A stretch of 64,000 nucleotides of DNA, from NCBI GenBank assembly GCA_036346225.1, contig JARFIW010000108.1:4420501-4484500 (forward strand), given 5' to 3'. The DNA is from Platerodrilus igneus. Its lineage: Eukaryota > Arthropoda > Insecta > Coleoptera > Lycidae. This document shows positions 57,701 to 64,000 of this stretch, piece after piece. A program made the translations under genes and the position numbers. Below the pieces are notes generated by a model, which was not told where the DNA came from, ran no database searches, and saw nothing but the letters and a program-made list of their open reading frames with translations. Numbering within the stretch: position 1 is the stretch's first letter; every line of letters begins with the position of its first letter.

Positions 57701-60700
57701 AATTCCAGGTTTCTGACAAAATTCAGACTTATTCTTTATACTAGTTTGTGGAATTAATGCGCTGCGTAAACGATGTTGGGCATTGAAAAGCAAATTGGAA
57801 GGGTCCTATCTAAAAAATTTTGATTTCTGACAAAATATAGACCGCTGTTATTCTTTAAAATTTGTGGTATTAATACGCTGCAAAAATGATCTTGTGCGTT
57901 GATAAGGTAATCTGGAAAGGTTTTATGTATAATTTCAGGTTTCTGACAAATTATAGACCTACGTTTTTTAAACTTTGTGGAATTAGTTCGCTGCGTAAAG
58001 GATCTTGGATGTTGAAGACCAAATCTTTAAGGGTCATATGTATACATTCCAGAAGGTTTCTGGCAAAATATTGACTGATATTATGCTTTATAAAACTTTG
58101 CGGAATAAATGCGCTGCGTAAAGGATCTTGGGTGTTGAACAGCGAATCTGAATGGTTTCTGTGTAAAAATTTCACAAAGTTTGTGTAAAAAATACATTAA
58201 TATTGTTCTTTAAACTTTGCGGAATTATGCGCTGGAAGGGTTCTATGGAAATATTCCACAAGTTTTTGGAAAAAAATGACATTATTCTTCATACAACTTT
58301 GTGGAATTAACACACTGCGTAAAGGAACTTGGCCGTTGAACTGCGAATCTGCAAAGGTTGTAAGTAAAATTCCCTAACGTTTCTGACAAAATATAGAATA
58401 TCATTTTTTAAACTTTGTGGAATTAATGCGCGCGTAAAGGATTCGACATTGAGCAGCCAATCTGGAAGAGTTCTATATAAAAATGCCTGAAGATATATGA
58501 TAAAATGTCGACTGATATTATTCTTTAAATTTTGTGGAATTACGGCGCTCCGTATAGGTTTTTGGGGGTTGAACAGCGAATCCGGAAAAGTTCTATGGTA
58601 AGTTTCATGTGGAATGAATACGCCATGTTTAGACTCGTGGACGTTGAAAACGGACTCTGGAAGGGTCCTATGTAAAAATTCCAGGTTTTTGATAAAATTC
58701 AGACTTATTCTTTGTACAAGTTTGTGTAATTAATGCGCTGCGTAAACGATCTTGGGCATTGAAAAGCAAATTGGCAGGGTCCTATCTAAAAAGTTTAGAT
58801 TTCTGACAAAATATAGGCGGTTATTATTCTTTAAAATTTGTGGAATTAATGCGCTGCAAAATTATCTTGTGCTTTGATAAGGTAATCTGGAAAGGTTTTA
58901 TGCATAATTTCAAGTTTCTGACAAATTATAGATCTACGTCTTTTTTTAAACTTTGTGGAATTAGTACGCTGCGTAAAGGATCTTGGACGTTGAAGACCGT
59001 ATCTGGAAGTGTTATATGTATACATTCCACAAGGTTTCTGGCAAAATATAGAATATCATTTTTTAAACTTTGTGCAATTAATGCGCGCGTAAAGGATTCG
59101 AAATTGAGCAGCCAATCTGGAAGAGTTCTATATATAAATATGTCGGAAAATATACGTTAAAATGTTGACCGATATTATTCTTTAAACTTTGTGGAATTAC
59201 GGCGCCGCGTATAGGCTTTTGGGGGTTGAAGAGCGAATCCGGAAAAGTTGTATGGTAAGTTTCAACTTTGTGGAATGAATACGACATGTTTAGACTCGTG
59301 GACGTTGAAAACGGACTCTGGAAGGGCCCTATGTAAAAATTCCAGGTTTCTGACAAAGTTCAGATTTATTGTTTATACAAGTTTGTGAAATTAATGCGCT
59401 GCGTAAACCATGTTGGGCATTGAAAAGCAAATTGGATATAGACTGCTGTTATTCTTTAAAATTTATGGTATTAATGCGCTGCAAAAATGATCTTGTTCGT
59501 TGATAAGGTAATCTAGAAAGGTTTTATGTATAATTTCAGGTTTCTGACAAATAAACTTTGTGGAATTAGTACGCTGCGTAAAGGATCTTGGACGTTGAAG
59601 ATCGAATCTGGAAGGCTCATATGCATACGTTCCAGAAGGTTTCTGGCAAAATATTGATATTATGCTTTATAAAACTTTGTGGAATAAATACGCTGCGTAA
59701 AGAATCTTTAGTGTTGAACAGTGAATGTGGATGGGTTCTGTGTAAAAATTTCAGAAGGTTTCTGACATAAAACACATTGATATTGTTCTCTAAACTTTGC
59801 GGAATTACTGCGCTGGAAGGGTTCTATGGAAATATTCCAGAAGAGTCTGGTAAAATATTGACATTATTCTTTATACAACTTTGTGGAATTAACACACTGC
59901 GTAAAGGAGCTTGGGCGTTGAACAGCGAATCTGGAAGGGTTGTAAGTAAAATTCTCGAACGTTTCTGACAAAATATCGAATATCATTTTTTAAACTTTGT
60001 GGAATTAATGCGCGCGTAAGGATTCGACATTGAGCAGCCAATCCGGAAGAGTTCTATATAAATATGTCGGAAAATATATGATAAAATGTCTACCGATATT
60101 ATTCTTTAAACTTTGTGGAATTACGGCGCTGCATATAGGCTTTTGAAGTTTGAAGAGCGAATCCGGAAAAGTTCTATGATAAGTTTCAACTTTGTGGAAT
60201 GAATACGTCATGTTTAGAGTCGTGGACGTTGAAAACGGACTCGGGAAGGGTCCTATGTAAAAATTCCAGGTTTCTGACAAAAATCAGACTTACTCTTAGT
60301 ACAAGTTTGTGGAATTAATGCGCTGCGTAAACGATGTTGGGCATTGAAAAGGAAATTGGAAGGGTCCCATCTAATAATTTTAGATTTCTTGCAAAATATA
60401 GACTGCTGTTATTCTTTAAAATTTGTGGTATTAATACGCTGCAAAAATGATCGTGTGCGTTGATAAGGTAATCTGGAAAGGTTTTATGTATAATTTCAGG
60501 TTTCTGACAAATTATAGACCTACGCCTTTTTTTTAAACTTTGTGGAATTAGTACGCTGCGTAAAGGATCTTGGACGTTGAAGATCGAATCTGGAAGGCGC
60601 ATATGTATACATTCTAGAAGGTTTCTGGCAAAATATTGACTGATATTATGCTTTATAAAACTTTGCGGAATAAATACGCTGCGTAAAGGATCTTGGGTGT

Positions 60701-61725
60701 TGAACAGCGAATCTGGATGGTTTCTGTGTAAAAATTTCAGAAAGTTTCGTACAAAAAATACATTGATATTGTTCTTTAAACTTTGCGGAATTACTGCGCT
60801 GGAAGGGTTCTATGGAAATATTCCACAAGTTTCTGGTAAAATATTGACTTTATTCTTTATACAACTTTGTGGAATTAACACACTACGAAAAGGAGCTTGG
60901 GCGTTAAACAGCCAATCTGGAAGGGTTGTAAGTAAAAATTCCCGAACGTTTCTGACAAAATATAGAATATCATTTTTTAAACTTTGTGGAATTAATGCGC
61001 GCGTAAAGGATTCGTCATTGAGCAGCCAATCTGGAAGAGTTCTATATAAAAATGTCAGAAGATATATGATAAAATGCCTACTGATATTATTCTTTAAACT
61101 TTGTGGAATTCGGCGCTGCGTATAGGATTTGGGGGTCGAATAGCGAATCCGGAAAAGTTCTATGGTAGGTTTCTAGCAAAATATTAACTAATGTTGTTCT
61201 TCATACGGTTTTATGGAATTAATGCGCTGCGTAAACGATCTTGGGACTTTGAAAAGGTGATCTGAAATGGTCCTCTGTATAATTTCAGAAGGTATCTGAC
61301 AACATACAGATGATGTTATACGTTAAACTTTGTGGAATTAATGCGCTGCGTATAGGAGTTGGGCGTGAAGAGAATCTGGAAGAGCTGTATTTAAAAATTC
61401 CAGAAGGTTTCTGACAACGTATAGAGTGATACTATTCTTTAAACTTTGTGGAATTAATGTGCTGCATATAGAAGCTTGAACGAAAAGCGAATCTTTAAAG
61501 GTCCTACGTAAAAAGTTCAAAACCAGGGTTTTGGCAAAATACAGACCAATATTATTCTTTATACAAGTGTGCGGAATTAATGCGCTGTGTTTAGAATCTA
61601 GGGTGTTGAAAAGCGAATCTGGAAGAGTTCTATGTAAATATTCCAGATTTTTTTTCAAAATATAGACAGACTTATTCTTTATACGACTTTGTGGAATGAA
61701 TACGCCATGTTTAGGCTTTTATTAT
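54715..61725 (+). repeat. ~118-bp satellite with ~960-bp higher-order repeat
   Basis: Basic unit: AACTTTGTGGAATTAATGCG, CTGCGTAAAGGATCTTGGGC, GTTGAA, AGCGAATCTGGAAGGGTTCT, ATGTAAAAATTCCAG, AAGGTTTCTGACAAAATATA, TTATTCTTTA. Starts at 60310, 60424, 60541, 60664, 60784, 60866, 60983 and 61102 give 114-123 bp, with one short 82-bp unit. Distinct unit types recur in fixed order. The type with GAATGAATACG(C/T)CATGTT lies near 55731, 56687, 57661, 58620, 59281, 60206 and 61702, so the super-unit is 925-974 bp, with one shortened to about 660. Frames up to 157 codons are repeat by-products. Confidence 0.9.
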
Positions 61726-61739
61726 CCATGGTTTCTTAT

Positions 61740-62112
61740 TTTCTTATTGTGTATACCGTAGAGTATCCCTGGCCGCCATGTCTAAGCTGGATTTATTATT
61801 ATTCTATGCTGTTTCTACTTCCTTAGTATAAGAAATTTTCTCGTTATTTTCCAGCGATTCGTTTGACCTTCTTTTTTAAATCTTTCGTGGATATCTTTAT
61901 CTTTTAGTTTCTCAAAGTCAAAGTGCCTTTTTCTGTTGTTTTTTTAAATTTAAGAGCGACCTGCATAACGATGCTGTCAGTGTCTATATCTGCTTCTGGG
62001 TAGCTTCTAGTCTTTTACTCGATTCCCAAACCGTTGTCTAACAAGAATGTAATCTATTTGGAATCTTCCTGTATCTCCTGGCATGTTCCGCGTGTATCGT
62101 CTTCTAGAGCAT
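61740..62112 (-). pseudogene. LINE endonuclease fragment
   Basis: Minus-strand frames give RRRYTRNMPGDTGRFQIDYI and LVRQRF, then SYPEADIDTDSIVMQVALKF and FEKLKDKDIHERFKKE. This is the end of the LINE endonuclease domain and the following linker, of the kind also mis-annotated as craniofacial development protein 2-like. The SDH motif is altered and frames shift at least twice. It is a different LINE from that at 19325-24660. Confidence 0.75.
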
Positions 62113-62122
62113 GTGTCGATAT

Positions 62123-62248
62123 AATTTCTCGCACAGGAGCTAATTTCTCTCTATGAATTTGTACATTATCAAAGCGAAGACAAATCATCAAAAATTGTAA
62201 TCGATTCAAAGACATCGTACTGCGAAAAATTATCCACTCCAGTTCCAT
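62123..62248 (-). pseudogene. piggyBac transposase fragment
   Basis: The minus-strand frame reads IIFRSTMSLNRLQFLMICLR, FDNV and REKLAPVREI. The MSLNRFxFLxxxLRFDD and KLAPIRxx patterns are typical of piggyBac-family transposases, ahead of the catalytic Asp residues. Only about 42 residues remain. The frame then enters LINE endonuclease sequence without a break, so the two elements are joined directly. No terminal repeats were found. Confidence 0.75.
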
Positions 62249-63529
62249 CCGATTGCCGCGTCTCTCAAATTCTTACGATTTGAAATGAAACGATCCCGCT
62301 ATAATGTGACCCGATGAGTGCTTTTATTTCAGGAACATTGGTTGATTTCACAATATATTTATTTTGATAAACAATCGATTTTGTATTTAATTTGTTTTGT
62401 TCATGGAATACATACTTTTTTCGTTTATTTAGTGTTATCTTAAAGGTTTATCATTGGAGAAAATAAATATTTCTTGTCGGCGCGTATTTATGTAGTAGGA
62501 ATGCGTCGTATTTTTCCAGTGGGTAAAAGTGATCATTATTCGGGTTGTAGACTGGTCCACAATTTAAAAAACCGTTTTATCTTGTACAGGCTGATTTTTA
62601 TTAAATAATGCATTGCGAAATTTCTGCGTTGCAGAAATTAATTCCGACGTCAAATAATTGCACATACGTGACATCGAAGCAATTTATATTAACGAATCTT
62701 CTGAAAATAAACACTATGCAAAACATTTAAATATTTGGCATGAATAGGGTTCCTTGAAAAACGCTTCCGGAAAATTCTATGTCGCACATTTGGCAGTGAT
62801 TCGAAACTTTTTGGAAATATAAAATTAGATATTTTTTTAAAATACGTGATGCCCCAATTGTTTTTAAACGTCGCACTATCGACTTTCTATTGTAATTCTG
62901 CCCTCCTATTTTGTATTTTAAGATGATTCATGCAGTGCATAACACAAAGAACTGGACGCTTGCCTAAAACCTTGTATTTTATCCTTGGCGTATCCTGAAA
63001 ATGCCGAGGTAAACGTACTTTAATAGTCTTCTTTTAGAGATTACGTGTGCCCACGTATGCAGGTATAATGGGACCACGTGTTGCTGGTAAGCAGTTTCTG
63101 GTTAACTGCAATTTTGCGTGGTTTGTTTCTATATCGCTGAAGCTTAGTCATCTAACTTGTTTTTATATGAAATCATAAAGCGGACGTTTTTTTATAACCG
63201 CTTAAATATCGAATCGACCTTTTACATTTATTTAAACGATTTTTATACGGAGCAAATTGTTGCCATATAAAAACACCAAACGCAACACTCTCAAGACTGT
63301 TGTAAATGAACTCTTTATGGGTCAATTTCATAATAGTATAGTAACTGTTAGTCATTGAAATAGCAAGACATTCTTTATCTTGGGCAATGATTTAAAGGTA
63401 AACTAATTTTTTATTATTTCAAGTTTTTACATTTTTTTAACACTAGTCCGTAAAGAACCCAAAAGTTAAATAGGCTAATTTGATTCTTTCTCATTGTGTA
63501 TGTAGCCTATGGATCGATAACTTCACTTG
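62249..63529. other. No recognisable feature
   Basis: AT-rich, apparently single-copy. No frame above about 60 codons and no repeat or element end that I can support. Confidence 0.45.
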
Positions 63530-64000
63530 TAAAGGTGCGTGAAGTTAGCCGCAACTTTTTTGAATTTTTTAAAAATATTTATGTCATAATTAGGCGCTAT
63601 TTTGCGCCGCTAAAACTAAATTTTGCGCCGTCTTGGCAAATAAGTTATTGATAAAATAAGATTTTTTCGGCCAAGTTCACAAAGCCGCACTTTTTTTCAA
63701 TTTTCAGAAAATTATTATTCCATAATTTAGCGCCAATTAGGCGCCAAATTGCGCCGTTGAAACGAAATTTTGCGCTCTCTTGTGTATCAAGTTATTCGCA
63801 ATAAACTATTTTTCTGAACTACCTGTAAACGTGAAGTTGGCCGCGACTTTTTTGAATTTTGAAAAAATATTTGTACCACAATTAAGCGGTAATTAGGCGC
63901 CATTTTGCGCCGTTGAAACAAAATTTTGCGCCCTTCTGTGTGAGAAGTTATTTAAAAAAACTATTTCTCCAAACTAGCCAAAATCGTGAAGTTGGCCGCG
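63530..64000. repeat. ~155-bp GCGCC-rich satellite, runs off the window
   Basis: Units start near GTGAAGTTGGCCGCGACTTT, followed by TTTGAATTTT, AATTAGGCGCCA, TTTTGCGCCGTTGAAAC, AAATTTTGCGCC and AAGTTATT. Starts at about 63539, 63675, 63829 and 63986 give periods of 136-157 bp. The last unit is cut by the window end, so the array is longer than seen. Confidence 0.85.

Noticed and set aside
54954..61125. Long frames of 90-157 codons with recurring LCGI, LRKGAW, SESGRV words
   Set aside because: They follow the ~118-bp satellite, occur on both strands, and break at every few units. They are repeat by-products.

Overview
The window looks like repeat-rich, AT-rich nuclear DNA of an arthropod, most probably an insect. 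The evidence is broken pieces of mariner, piggyBac, hAT and non-LTR (LINE) elements, a tRNA-derived SINE, MITE-like inverted repeats, and long tandem arrays. I found no intact protein-coding gene, no rRNA or functional tRNA gene, and nothing prokaryotic. Nearly all short open frames are by-products of tandem repeats, for example the Tyr/Arg/Ile/Asp strings made by a 10-bp repeat. Species cannot be decided from the sequence alone.

Layout. 1-1545: ~170-190-bp units mixed with SINE pieces. 1546-5547: a ~142-bp satellite that changes orientation near 2030 and carries a second ~145-bp module. 5548-6655: two oppositely oriented SINEs around two ~173-bp units; the left SINE has a 13-bp target-site duplication. 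6656-7630: single-copy-looking DNA with a weak candidate promoter and first exon. The whole block 4319-7630 is repeated at 7631-10941. 10942-12700: unique DNA with a MITE-like inverted repeat. 12700-16275: a ~350-bp satellite with a head-to-head flip near 15137. 17086-25640: a ~1.9-kb block present three times, with a perfect palindrome and a dead LINE. 25716-26503: 10-bp CGATACGTAT arrays with hAT-like ends. 26860-33055: a dimeric ~270-bp satellite holding a 2-kb duplication. 33085-33415: a dead mariner. 34386-37690: a dead gene copy on the minus strand, split by a 2003-bp hAT-type element with a perfect 8-bp target-site duplication. 39670-42990: ~345-bp satellite. 44960-49640: diverged ~340-bp repeats. 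52785-61725: a ~118-bp satellite with a ~960-bp higher-order repeat. 61740-62248: LINE endonuclease and piggyBac fragments. 63530-64000: a GCGCC-rich ~155-bp satellite running off the window.

There is no pathway or operon here. The coherent story is repeat turnover: at least nine unrelated satellite families lie side by side. Two element types with hAT-like ends have internal minisatellites. Three large tandem duplications differ mostly in homopolymer length, and two stretches look like blends of different loci. Part of this structure may therefore be an assembly artefact and should be tested against raw long reads.
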